A DNA stretch of 64,000 nucleotides. It comes from Microlunatus lacustris (lineage in GTDB: Bacteria > Actinomycetota > Actinomycetes > Propionibacteriales > Propionibacteriaceae). The notes under the pieces are model-generated. The model was given only the letters and a program-made list of their open reading frames with translations. It made no database searches and was not told the DNA's origin. Of this stretch, positions 8,475-16,080 are shown one piece after another. Location: assembly GCA_039527025.1 (NCBI GenBank), contig BAAAJN010000003.1:310001-374000 (forward strand). The letters run 5' to 3'. Every line of letters starts with the position of its first letter. The first letter of the stretch is position 1. The position numbers and the translations under genes were made by a program.

Positions 8475-8837
8475 CTAGCGGCTGTCGCCGGATCCGCCTA
8501 TGACCGCACGGCGCTGCCGGTCGGCAAGCTTGTCGACGTTGCGCTGCGCAACGTCATCCAGTGAGAGTCCCAGGAAATTCGCCAGGACGGCGGCATACCA
8601 GAGGACATCCCCGATCTCGGAGGCCATGTCGTCTCGATCGAGTTGAGCTAGGTCGCTGTTCTTGTCGCGGACGAGCTTCTTGACCTTCTCGGCGATCTCG
8701 CCCGCTTCGCCGACCAGGCCAAGCACGAGGTGCATGAACTCGTCGGGGGCGTCCTTGTCGCGAGCAGTGCGCAACGCGGCGCGCTGATAGTCGTCACAGT
8801 CCACTGGGCCACCGTAGTGGCGTGTCGTAGTCGCCAT
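8475..8837 (-). CDS. MazG-like nucleotide pyrophosphohydrolase
   Basis: 120 aa from an ATG at 8837; a longer frame to 8954 has no similarity in its extra part. The all-alpha NTP-pyrophosphohydrolase motif is clear: GLVGEAGEIAEKVKKLVRD, an E-x3-E metal helix, then ASEIGDVLWYAAVLAN with the second ExxD pair. Relatives hydrolyse (d)NTPs to monophosphates, for housecleaning or stress response. It is divergent from grpB with about 70 bp between them, and both are bracketed by 28-bp repeats. No toxin partner is seen. Confidence 0.85.
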   Translation of the reverse strand: MATTTRHYGGPVDCDDYQRAALRTARDKDAPDEFMHLVLGLVGEAGEIAEKVKKLVRDKNSDLAQLDRDDMASEIGDVLWYAAVLANFLGLSLDDVAQRNVDKLADRQRRAVIGGSGDSR

Positions 8838-8907
8838 CGGTCGGGGATTCCGCGAACAGCGTGTACTCGGGCGACCCCTCGTGGTGCCCACCTGCGATGG
8901 TGTGCTC

Positions 8908-9522
8908 GTGACGACCCATCCGCTGTGGCGGCCGTACTCCTCGTCGGCCAACACCGCCCGTCAGGCCGATCGGATCGCACATCGGCAGGTCCAACCCGGT
9001 CCGCTCCAGCCCTGCAGAGACGGCTGGGCCGAGGAGTACCAAGCTCTGCGGCAACTGATCGAGGCCGCGATCCCCGACCAAGCTCTCGCGATCAACCACG
9101 TCGGCTCAACCGCCGTCAGTGGACTCTTGGCGAAGCCCGTGGTCGACGTCGACCTGACCGTCCCTGACGCCGCCGACGAGTCCGCCTACGTCCCCCGCTT
9201 GCAAGCGGTCGGGTTTCGGCTGATCTTTCGAGACGACATCGGCGGCGATGCTCATCGACAGCTGACGTTCAGTGCGCCGAATGCCAATCTCCATGTCTGG
9301 AGTCCGGGAGCGGTGGAGCCTCAGCGCCACGTCATGTTCACCTGCTGGCTGCGCTCTCACCCAGCCGATCGAGACCGGTACGCGGCCGCGAAGCGGGTCG
9401 CCACCGGTGGAGCCGATGCCCCGCGGTACAACGATGCGAAGTCCGCCGTGATCTACGACATCTACGAGCAGGCCTTCATCGCAGATTCGTCTCACCCGCA
9501 CGACCCCCGACCTCGGCCCTGA
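8908..9522 (+). CDS. GrpB family protein (nucleotidyltransferase-like fold)
   Basis: 204 aa. The GTG at 8908 is preferred because THPLWRP right after it matches the N-terminus I recall for actinobacterial GrpB proteins; a GTG at 8881 is in frame. The conserved core is INHVGSTAVSGLLAKPVVDV, followed by LTV and later NLHVW and RYNDAKSAVI. GrpB (UPF0157) proteins have a nucleotidyltransferase-type GS...D motif, here HVGS with D-V-D, but their reaction is unsettled. It is divergent from mazG, and a repeat pair starts 25 nt after its stop. Confidence 0.85.
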   Translation: MTTHPLWRPYSSSANTARQADRIAHRQVQPGPLQPCRDGWAEEYQALRQLIEAAIPDQALAINHVGSTAVSGLLAKPVVDVDLTVPDAADESAYVPRLQAVGFRLIFRDDIGGDAHRQLTFSAPNANLHVWSPGAVEPQRHVMFTCWLRSHPADRDRYAAAKRVATGGADAPRYNDAKSAVIYDIYEQAFIADSSHPHDPRPRP

Positions 9523-9546
9523 CCCACGCCCCACGACGCCTCCGTA

Positions 9547-9602
9547 GCCGACCCTCGTGCGGAGCACGTCAGTGGCGGACCCTCCTGCGGAGCACGTCGG
9601 TG
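9547..9602. repeat. Pair of 28-bp hairpin repeats, right copy
   Basis: Units 9547-9574 and 9575-9602. The first is identical to 8346-8373; the second is a variant with CCTGC in place of CGTGC on the left arm. It has the same orientation as the left copy, 1201 bp away, and sits just after the grpB stop. The 168 nt from here to 9770 hold no gene I can support. Confidence 0.75.
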
Positions 9603-9770
9603 GCTGACCGTCTACCGGCACATTGCGAGCCGGGGTTCAGCGGGTACAGCCGCTGACGAGTGGCGGCCACCCGCCCTGGTGGCCATGGTTGCCATCGAGG
9701 GCGGGCGGCTAGCACCGGCGGCACCGCGACGATGTCGCCTGACCCATCCACGCCTTGGGTGGGCACTCGA

Positions 9771-10535
9771 TCAGAACTCCTCGAAGGTGCTCCACCAGTA
9801 GAGGGTGGCGACGATGCCGAGGGCGGCGGTGAGGGGGACGGTCAGCAGGCCGAGGGGGGAGATGTCGGCGGCGGCTTCGGCGCCTCCCATCCCGGCCCAG
9901 AGGGAGGGGACGGCGTAGGGGAACCAGTGTCCACCTCCGGTGGCGGTGATGATCTGGGTGGCGACGATGACGAGCACGAGGACGACGAAGCCGGCGAGGT
10001 AGCCGCGACGCCAGCTCGCCACCAGGCCCAGGGGCAGGGCCAGCAGTGCGGAGAGCAGGCCGGCGAGGACCGCGCGCATCGCGGCGTCGAGGGCGGCTTG
10101 GTTGAGGGGCAGCTGGAGCAGCAGGCCGGCCGTGAGAGTGAGTGCGACGGCGGCCAGGACGGTCGCTGAAGCCCATGCGGTGAGGACGAGGAACTTGGCG
10201 GCGGCGATGGCCGGCCGGGGGGTGGCGGTGGCGAAGAGCGCAGCGGCGGCCCCGTCGACGTGCTCGCGGCCGAAGCTCCAGGAGGTCGCGATGCCGGCGG
10301 TCAGCAGTACGGCGACCGATAGGACTTGTCCGGCCATGGCGACCAGCCCTGCCAGGTCTAGAGCGGGGATCATCGCTGCCGCCTTGAGAGCGCCCGGCGA
10401 CCCGCCCCCGGACCGTGCGAGCTGGAAGAACAGCGTGCAGAGCGCCGGCACACCTGCGCCGACAGCGACGGCACCCCACCGGAATACCGCGGCCCGTCGG
10501 GCTTTGAGCAGCTCGAACTCGAGGGCGGCGATCAT
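9771..10535 (-). CDS. ABC-2 type transporter permease
   Basis: 254 aa from the ATG at 10535; the longer frame beyond is antisense-like and not similar to anything. Six hydrophobic segments follow an N-terminal LEFELLKARRAAVFRW stretch, the usual cytoplasmic start of ABC-2 permeases. The ATG overlaps the stop of the ATPase gene (ATGA). With it and the TetR gene it forms a three-gene operon, regulator-ATPase-permease, transcribed leftward. Probably an exporter of a drug, lipid or peptide; the substrate is unknown. Confidence 0.85.
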   Translation of the reverse strand: MIAALEFELLKARRAAVFRWGAVAVGAGVPALCTLFFQLARSGGGSPGALKAAAMIPALDLAGLVAMAGQVLSVAVLLTAGIATSWSFGREHVDGAAAALFATATPRPAIAAAKFLVLTAWASATVLAAVALTLTAGLLLQLPLNQAALDAAMRAVLAGLLSALLALPLGLVASWRRGYLAGFVVLVLVIVATQIITATGGGHWFPYAVPSLWAGMGGAEAAADISPLGLLTVPLTAALGIVATLYWWSTFEEF

Positions 10536-11266
10536 CTCGGCTCCGTCGCCGCGCGATCGGCTTCCAGGACCCGCTCGAAGAACGCCCGTTCGACGTCTTG
10601 ACCGTCGGGCTCGAGCTCGCCGAGGAGGCGGCCGCGGTGCAGGACGACGACCCGGTCGGCCATCCGGGCGACTTCGTCGAGGTGGTGGCTGGAGACCAGG
10701 ACAGCCGCCTGCCTCTCGGCGGCGGCGCGGAGCAGCTCGCGGACCCGGACGACGCCGAGCGGGTCGAGAGCGTTGGCGGGTTCGTCGAGCACGAGAACCT
10801 CGGGGTGGTGGACGAGGGCGGCGGCGAGGCCGAGGCGTTGCCGGTTGCCGAGGGACAGCGTTCCGGTGCGGCGTCGGCGCCAGTGGCCCAGCTCGAGCTG
10901 GTCGACTGCCTCGGCCGTGAGCCGCCGGGCGTCGCGGCGTGGACGGCCTTGGAGGCGCGCGCTGGTGTACAGGACTTCTTCGACGGTCAGCTCGTTGTAG
11001 CGGGGTGCGTGCTCGATGAGGTGCCCGACCCGGCCCCAGGTGGCGCTGTCCGCGGCGGCGGTCGCTGCGCCGAAGATCTCCGTCCATCCGCGGTCGGGGC
11101 GCAGCATGCCGAGCAGGATCCGCATCAGGGTGGTCTTGCCGGCCCCGTTCAGGCCGACGAGAGCGACGACCATGCCGCGTCGGACGACGAGGTCCACCCC
11201 GTCGAGCGCCTGCTCTGGGCCGAGCCGGCGCGAGATGCGGCCCGCGGCCAGAGCGATCTCGTTCAC
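10532..11266 (-). CDS. ABC transporter ATP-binding protein
   Basis: 244 aa, GTG start overlapping the TetR stop (GTGA). Walker A GLNGAGKTT (38-46), ABC signature LSLGNRQRLGLA, Walker B VLVLDEPANALDP and the switch histidine in SSHHLDEV are all intact, so it should be an active ATPase. The ALDP form and the association with one ABC-2 permease match drug- or bacteriocin-type exporters. Subunits would pair with the permease downstream. Confidence 0.93.
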   Translation of the reverse strand: MNEIALAAGRISRRLGPEQALDGVDLVVRRGMVVALVGLNGAGKTTLMRILLGMLRPDRGWTEIFGAATAAADSATWGRVGHLIEHAPRYNELTVEEVLYTSARLQGRPRRDARRLTAEAVDQLELGHWRRRRTGTLSLGNRQRLGLAAALVHHPEVLVLDEPANALDPLGVVRVRELLRAAAERQAAVLVSSHHLDEVARMADRVVVLHRGRLLGELEPDGQDVERAFFERVLEADRAATEPR

Positions 11267-11817
11267 CGGGTGTCGCCCTGTTCGAGCAGCCCCAGAGCTG
11301 CGGTGATGGCGTTGCCGAGGGGGCAGGGCTCGGTTGTGGTGGCCCACTCGAGCAGCGCCGAGGTCAGTGCGCCGATGACGGCCCCTGCGGCGACCGCGGC
11401 ATCGAAGCGGGGAGTCCCGGCCTGCACGAGCGCGTCCACGACCGCGGTCTCGGTGGCGAAGTTGTCCTCCCGCATCCGGGCTCGCAGCCTGGGATGGCCG
11501 GCACCGACACGCAGCCGGGTGCGCAGCTCCTCGTCCTCTTGCACGGAGATCTCGGCCCACGCGCCCAGCAGCCCGCGCCGAACCCGTTCGAGCACCGGCA
11601 GTCTGGGGTCCTGACCGGCGACCGCGGCGGCGATGCCTGGGTCGTACGGGTCGTCCAAGATCACGCGTTCCTTCGTGGCGTAGTGCCGGAAGAACGTCAT
11701 CGGCGTCACTCCGGCCGCCGCGGCCACCTGCGCCACCGTCGTCTCGTCGTAGCCCTGCCGCTCGAACAGCTCCAGAGCCGCGCGGCGCAGCCGGACCTGC
11801 GTCGCCTCCGCTTCCAC
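11263..11817 (-). CDS. TetR/AcrR family repressor of the ABC operon
   Basis: 184 aa, GTG start. The N-terminal helix-turn-helix is TTVAQVAAAAGVTPMTFFRH (about 27-46), and the rest is a helical ligand-binding domain. First gene of the operon with the ATPase and permease. The start is preceded at 6 nt by TAACAT, a -10 box lying inside a 21-bp palindrome, so the mRNA is probably leaderless and the gene autorepressed. Confidence 0.9.
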   Translation of the reverse strand: MEAEATQVRLRRAALELFERQGYDETTVAQVAAAAGVTPMTFFRHYATKERVILDDPYDPGIAAAVAGQDPRLPVLERVRRGLLGAWAEISVQEDEELRTRLRVGAGHPRLRARMREDNFATETAVVDALVQAGTPRFDAAVAAGAVIGALTSALLEWATTTEPCPLGNAITAALGLLEQGDTR

Positions 11818-11821
11818 ACGT

Positions 11822-11842
11822 CGATGTTAGTCACTAACATCG
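11822..11842. promoter_or_regulatory. 21-bp perfect palindrome: TetR operator overlapping a -10 box
   Basis: CGATGTTAGT and ACTAACATCG are perfect inverted arms around one central C. On the minus strand the palindrome contains TAACAT, 6 nt before the GTG of the TetR gene. Binding would block transcription of the exporter operon. Confidence 0.8.
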
Positions 11843-11884
11843 CGCCAGGAAAGAGCGCCCCTTCCCCTCGGCTGACCTGCTGGT

Positions 11885-11897
11885 TAAGATGCTGATC
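11885..11897 (+). promoter_or_regulatory. -10 box of a leaderless promoter
   Basis: TAAGAT (11885-11890) is followed by 7 nt and GTG at 11898. No ribosome site is visible before that GTG, which points to a leaderless mRNA starting at the GTG rather than at the ATG at 11889 that overlaps the -10 box. Confidence 0.5.
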
Positions 11898-12596
11898 GTG
11901 CGTTCAGCCACCGAGGATCTCACCGCGCGGGCGAGGATCCGCGACGCGGCGGTGTTGCTGTTCGGCCGGCAGGGGTTCGACCGGACGCCGGTGCGCGCGG
12001 TAGCCGAAGCGGCGGGGGTGAGCGCTGCCCTCGTGCTGCACCATTTCGGCTCCAAGGAGGGTCTGCGTGCAGAGTGCGACGCGCACGTTGTCGACCTGCT
12101 GGTGAGGCAGAAGAGCCAGCTGGACGGCGGGGGAGCAGCCGCGCTGCTGCAGCGTTGGCTCGGCGACCTCGACCAGTTCCGCCCGCTGACCGACTACGTG
12201 GCGCGGATGCTGGGGGAGGACACACCGGCGGCCGACCGGCTGTTCGACGCCCTGCTGGACGGCACCCGGCAGACGGTGAGCGAGCAGACCGGGTCAGGGC
12301 TGATGACCGCCCCCAGCGACCCGGACGTGACAGCAGCGGTCCTCACCGCCTACGGAGTCGTGCCGCTGCTGCTCGAACGGCAGCTGGGCCGCGCCCTCGG
12401 GACCGACGGCTTGGAGCCGGCCCTGGTCCGGCGGCTGACCTTGCCGCTGCTCGAGATGTACACCCACGGCCTCTACTCCGACGACCGCCTGCTGATCGCT
12501 GCCCGGGAGGCCCTCGCTCGAACCTCCGGTCCGTCCTCGGGCAAGGGAGACGGCGACCCGATCCAGGACCCGGACCCGCCCGACGCGACGCGCTGA
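11898..12596 (+). CDS. TetR family transcriptional regulator
   Basis: About 232 aa from GTG 11898 (235 from ATG 11889). Helix-turn-helix region FDRTPVRAVAEAAGVSAALV, then LHHFGSKEGL, typical of TetR. The C-terminal part resembles TetR_C domains seen beside ABC-2 exporters. It is divergent from the first TetR gene (80 bp apart) and 88 bp upstream of a second ATPase-permease pair on the same strand, which it most likely controls. Confidence 0.88.
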   Translation: MRSATEDLTARARIRDAAVLLFGRQGFDRTPVRAVAEAAGVSAALVLHHFGSKEGLRAECDAHVVDLLVRQKSQLDGGGAAALLQRWLGDLDQFRPLTDYVARMLGEDTPAADRLFDALLDGTRQTVSEQTGSGLMTAPSDPDVTAAVLTAYGVVPLLLERQLGRALGTDGLEPALVRRLTLPLLEMYTHGLYSDDRLLIAAREALARTSGPSSGKGDGDPIQDPDPPDATR

Positions 12597-12684
12597 CTCC
12601 TGTTCCGCTGGAAGCATGCACGGCCCCTTGGCGGGCTGTTCCTTTCTCTCTTGCTGCTGCACCCCCATCTGAAGGAGCAGGGCC

Positions 12685-13617
12685 ATGTCCCTGGCTGTCC
12701 ACATCTCCGCGCTGACCAAGCGCTACGGCTCTCGCAGCGCCCTGACCGGGCTCGACCTCACCGTCCCCGCCGGCCACGTCGTCGGCCTGATCGGCCCGAA
12801 CGGCGCCGGCAAGACCACCACGCTGCGCATCCTGCTCGACATCATCCGACCCACATCGGGCCAGGTCCGCGTCCTCGGCGCCGATCCCCGCCGCGGCGGG
12901 CCGGCGCTGCGGCGACGGATTGGCTACCTACCCGGGGAGCTCCGCCTCGAGGGCCGGGTCCGTGGCCGCGCCCTGCTGCGTCACTACGCGGAGCTGAGTG
13001 GCCCCGTCACCCCAGGGGCGCTCGAGGAGTTGGCTGAGCGGTTGCACTGCGACCTCGACCGGCCCGTCCACACCTTGTCGAAGGGGAACAAGCAGAAGCT
13101 CGGCCTGGTCCAGGCTTTCCTGCACCATCCTGAGCTGCTCGTGCTCGACGAGCCGACCAGCGGCCTCGACCCGCTCGTGCAGCGGGAGTTCCTGCAGTTG
13201 GTCCGCAAAGCCCGGGACGCCGGGCAGACCGTCCTGCTCTCGTCTCATGTGCTGAGCGAGATCCAGCAGGTCGCCGAGGAGGTGGCCGTGCTCAACCAGG
13301 GCCAGATCGTCGCCGCCGGCCCCATCGCTTCACTGCGGCTGCACGCCGTCCGCCGGGTCCGGTTCGCCGTCGAACCGGCCGACGCCGACCGGGCCTGGAG
13401 CGCCTGCCGAACCGTGGAGCAGCTGTCGGACCTGGAACGACTCCCCGGCCCGACGCCGCGGCTGCAGGCCACCCTGCAAGGTGACCCCAACCCGCTGCTG
13501 CAGGTGCTCACCGGCGTCAGGGTGACCGAGTTGACGGTGGAGGAGCCGGACCTGGAGGAGTCGGTGCTCCGCCTCTACGGCCCCACCACGGTGGCGCGGG
13601 CAGCGGTGGCGGCATGA
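12685..13617 (+). CDS. ABC transporter ATP-binding protein
   Basis: 310 aa. Walker A GPNGAGKTTTL, signature LSKGNKQKLGL, Walker B LLVLDEPTSGLDP, switch SSHVLSEI. The extra C-terminal 80 residues are the domain usual in CcmA/NodI-type exporter ATPases. A GAAGGAG ribosome site precedes the ATG. It overlaps the permease gene by 4 bp (ATGA). The pair lies behind a TetR gene and is likely a drug or lipid exporter. Confidence 0.92.
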   Translation: MSLAVHISALTKRYGSRSALTGLDLTVPAGHVVGLIGPNGAGKTTTLRILLDIIRPTSGQVRVLGADPRRGGPALRRRIGYLPGELRLEGRVRGRALLRHYAELSGPVTPGALEELAERLHCDLDRPVHTLSKGNKQKLGLVQAFLHHPELLVLDEPTSGLDPLVQREFLQLVRKARDAGQTVLLSSHVLSEIQQVAEEVAVLNQGQIVAAGPIASLRLHAVRRVRFAVEPADADRAWSACRTVEQLSDLERLPGPTPRLQATLQGDPNPLLQVLTGVRVTELTVEEPDLEESVLRLYGPTTVARAAVAA

Positions 13618-14414
13618 GTGCGCCGCTGCCGCTGCTGCGGCGATCCTTGGCCGACGGCACCCGGACGCTGGTCGGCTGGTCGGTCGGGATTGCGGCCGCC
13701 CTCACCCTCTACCTGCCGCTGTTCCCCAGCATGGGCGGCAGCGGGCAGATGGAGGAGATGATCGCCAACCTGCCGCCAGAGCTGGTCAAGACGCTCGGCT
13801 ACGACACGATCAGTACGGGCGCCGGCTACACCCAGGGCACCTACTTCGGGCTGATCGGCTTCCTGCTCCTCACCATCGCCGCCACCGCCTGGGGAGCTGC
13901 CGCGATCGCCGGCGCCGAGGAGACCGGGCGGCTCGAGCTGATCCTCGCCCATGGCGTCAGCCGCACCCGCTACGCCCTGGAACAGACCGCCGCCGTCGTC
14001 CTCCGGCTGCTCCTGCTCGGCGTCGTCGGCGGCCTGCTGGTCCTCGCCTACAACAGCCCGTCGGAGTTGGGGCTTCGCACGTCGCACGTCCTGGCCGCCT
14101 CAGCAGCCCTGGTCACGCTGACTGCGTTCAGCGCCACCGCCGCCCTCGCCGTCGGAGCCCTCACGGGGCGACGCGTGATGGCCACCGCGGCCGGTGCTGG
14201 TGTCGCCGTGATCGGCTACGTGCTGAACGCGGTCGCAAATCAAAGCCCCGACCGAGACGTCCTGCACACCGTCTCCCCCTACCACTGGGCCTACGGCGAG
14301 ACGCCTCTCACCGACGGTTTCGATGCGGGCGGGCTCGGGCTGCTCCTGCTCGCCAACACCGTCTGCGTCATCGTTGCGGTCCTCGCCCTACGCCGCCGTG
14401 ACCTCACCGGCTGA
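13614..14414 (+). CDS. ABC-2 type transporter permease
   Basis: 266 aa with about six membrane segments. It carries the GAEETGRLELILAHGVSRTRY cytoplasmic loop motif shared by polyketide/antibiotic-type ABC-2 permeases. ATG overlaps the ATPase stop. It is shorter than the 500-residue duplicated form of this family, so it probably works as a dimer. A hairpin 35 nt after the stop may end the operon. Confidence 0.85.
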   Translation: MSAPLPLLRRSLADGTRTLVGWSVGIAAALTLYLPLFPSMGGSGQMEEMIANLPPELVKTLGYDTISTGAGYTQGTYFGLIGFLLLTIAATAWGAAAIAGAEETGRLELILAHGVSRTRYALEQTAAVVLRLLLLGVVGGLLVLAYNSPSELGLRTSHVLAASAALVTLTAFSATAALAVGALTGRRVMATAAGAGVAVIGYVLNAVANQSPDRDVLHTVSPYHWAYGETPLTDGFDAGGLGLLLLANTVCVIVAVLALRRRDLTG

Positions 14415-14448
14415 CCGGCCGGGCACGAGCCAGAGGTTCAGGCGCCAC

Positions 14449-14467
14449 GACATCAGTTCTTGATGTC
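14449..14467 (+). terminator. Hairpin after the second ABC exporter operon
   Basis: GACATCA-GTTCT-TGATGTC, perfect 7-bp stem, 35 nt after the permease stop, no T-run. An operator is the alternative reading. The rest of 14468-14591 shows nothing I can name. Confidence 0.4.
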
Positions 14468-14591
14468 AACAGGTGCTCAAGGTGATCAGCAAGGCCGATC
14501 GATCGGAAGTAGTGAGGGTGGTGGGGGGCGGCCCAAGGGCTTGGGCCCCACAGCTGCCATAGCTGGTGCAGCCGAACCTCCTCCGACGCAC

Positions 14592-14930
14592 TCAGATCTC
14601 GTCGGTGAAGCGTTCGATGGCCCGGACTTTTCCGACGACCAGGATCTGGTCACCGTAGCGGAGAGTGGTGGCGTGGTCGGCATAGGTGAACTCGTCCTGG
14701 CCCTCTGGCTTCACCGAGACCACGGTCACGTGGTAGCGGGCCCTGAGTTTCGACTCGCCGAGGGGGATCCCGACGAGGAAGCGGGGTGGTGCGGTCTTGA
14801 CGAGGGCCCAGTTCTTGTCGACCTCGAGGTAGTCCTGCATCCGCCCTGACAGCAGGTGCGCGACTCGTTCTCCCATCTCCTGCTCGGGTTGGAAGATGTG
14901 GGGCGCCGACCCGCTCCAAGTCTCGATCAC
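14592..14930 (-). pseudogene. Truncated TrkA-type K+ channel/transporter regulator
   Basis: Only about 112 codons remain of a protein normally near 220 aa. HIFQPEQEMGERVAHLLSGR matches the end of the TrkA_N (NAD-binding) domain, and the rest (residues 40-112, ALVKTAPPRF to VRAIERF) is a complete TrkA_C domain. The N-terminal Rossmann part is absent. The break coincides with the start of a 41-bp tandem repeat at 14921, so a local rearrangement removed the 5' half. The GTG at 14930 may be fortuitous. No Trk channel gene is nearby. An RCK_C-only protein is possible but less likely. Confidence 0.7.
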
Positions 14931-15011
14931 GTGCTGAGATGCGGGGACGTGTGCTCTACGTTCTCGATCACGTGCTGAGATGCGGGGACGTGTGCTCTAC
15001 GTTCTCGATCA
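14921..15011. repeat. 41-bp tandem duplication carrying a promoter
   Basis: Copies 14921-14961 and 14962-15002 are identical over 41 bp, with a partial third copy (TCTCGATCA) at 15003-15011. The repeat contains TACGTT and CTCGATC, the -10 box and spacer of the gene at 15011, so the promoter is present twice. Its left edge is the break point of trkA. Confidence 0.9.
14998..15010 (+). promoter_or_regulatory. -10 box of a leaderless promoter
   Basis: TACGTT (14998-15003), 7 nt, then ATG at 15011. There is no ribosome site between. An identical TACGTT lies 41 bp upstream in the other repeat copy. Confidence 0.55.
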
Positions 15012-15319
15012 TGCCCACCGCCATCCAGCACACCGTCGTCTTCAGCTTGCACCACCGGGCTGGCTCGCCCGAGGAGGATGAGTTCCTCGCCGCAGCGCGG
15101 AGCCTCGCCACGATTCCGGGTGTCGAGGGCTTCCAGCAGTACCGCCAGGTCAGTCCGAAGAGCTCCTTCACCTTCTTCTTCTCGATGCATTTTGCCGACG
15201 AGGCCGCCTACCAGGGCTACAACAACCACCCCATCCACATCGCCTTCGTGCGCGACCGTTGGGAGCCCGAGGTGAGCGCGTTCCAGGAGCTCGACTTCGT
15301 TCCCCTCGACGCGATCTGA
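15011..15319 (+). CDS. Dabb (stress-responsive alpha/beta barrel) domain protein
   Basis: 102 aa. IQHTVVFSLHH at the start, the GVEGFQQYRQVSPK middle and FFFSMHFADEAAYQGYNNHP are typical of the dimeric ferredoxin-like Dabb fold. Members include small isomerases and cyclases, but most have no known role. ATG 15011 is chosen because the domain begins there and a -10 box lies 7 nt upstream. It is monocistronic. The 185 nt that follow hold nothing. Confidence 0.85.
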   Translation: MPTAIQHTVVFSLHHRAGSPEEDEFLAAARSLATIPGVEGFQQYRQVSPKSSFTFFFSMHFADEAAYQGYNNHPIHIAFVRDRWEPEVSAFQELDFVPLDAI

Positions 15320-15504
15320 CGGCAGCCGCTCCGTACCTCGCCATCCGGCACCGAGAGGTGGTCGGGACGGCCGGCGCGCGCAGGGGAAGCCGACGCGTAC
15401 GCGAGTCGAGAGCCAGGACGACGACGACGGGCAACGACCCCGACCCACCAACAAGGTCGCCACCGGCCGTGCGACTCGGCCCCCGTGTCCTCGACGCCGT
15501 GCGC

Positions 15505-15890
15505 TCAGCGGACGAGACCGTTGGTCGGCCGTGACGTCGGCGAACCAGTGCGCGCTGTCCGTCGGCGTGGGCTCCTGGCTCTCGGCGTCCACGTGCACGA
15601 GGCCGAACCGGCTGGACTCCCCGTGAGCCCACTCGAAGTTGTCCGTGAGCGTCCAGATGAAACACCCCCGCACGCCCCCCCGTCGGCGATGGCTCCGTGG
15701 GCAGCCCGCACGTGCGCGTCCAGGTAGGCGATCCGCTGCGGATCGTGCACGTCACCGTCGGGGTCGACGACGTCGTCAAAGGCGGCCCCGTTCTCGGTGG
15801 TCCGCAGCGGCGGAGCGTCGTAGTCCTCGCTGACCCGCTTGAGCAGGTCGTACAGGCACGCGAGGTGAACCCCGGACCTGCGGTCATCCA
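15505..15890 (-). pseudogene. GH1 beta-glucosidase remnant, 5'-truncated and frameshifted
   Basis: Reading leftward, LYDLLKRVSEDYDAPPLRTT-ENGAAF (with the nucleophile ENG motif) and HDPQRIAYLDAHVRAAHGAI are classic GH1 C-terminal sequence. At a run of seven C (about 15682-15690) the frame slips by one base, and the expected continuation VRGCFIWTLTDNFEWAHG and RFGLVHVDAESQ appears in another frame. After HWFADV near 15530 the original frame returns, giving SRPTNGL and a stop at 15505 that looks native. Some 300 N-terminal residues are missing. A broken beta-glucosidase; single-base sequencing errors could account for the frameshifts but not the truncation. Confidence 0.8.
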
Positions 15891-16080
15891 TGCAGGAAGG
15901 CTCCTCGCCACAGCGTGCGGGTTCCGGCGCGACCTGAGATGATCCACCCGAGGGCCGCCGCCGGTCGGGAATCGGGCGGCTCAGGAGGACCCTGTTCTGG
16001 CGCCACCCCCCTTCCCCCACGGCAGGTGACCGGAGGAGTCTGCAGTCGCCCCGGGTTCGACGAGCCGAACGAGAGAACTG

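Noticed and set aside
8475..8837. mazG as part of a toxin-antitoxin or phage-defence module
   Set aside because: No toxin or defence gene next to it; GrpB has no known link to either.
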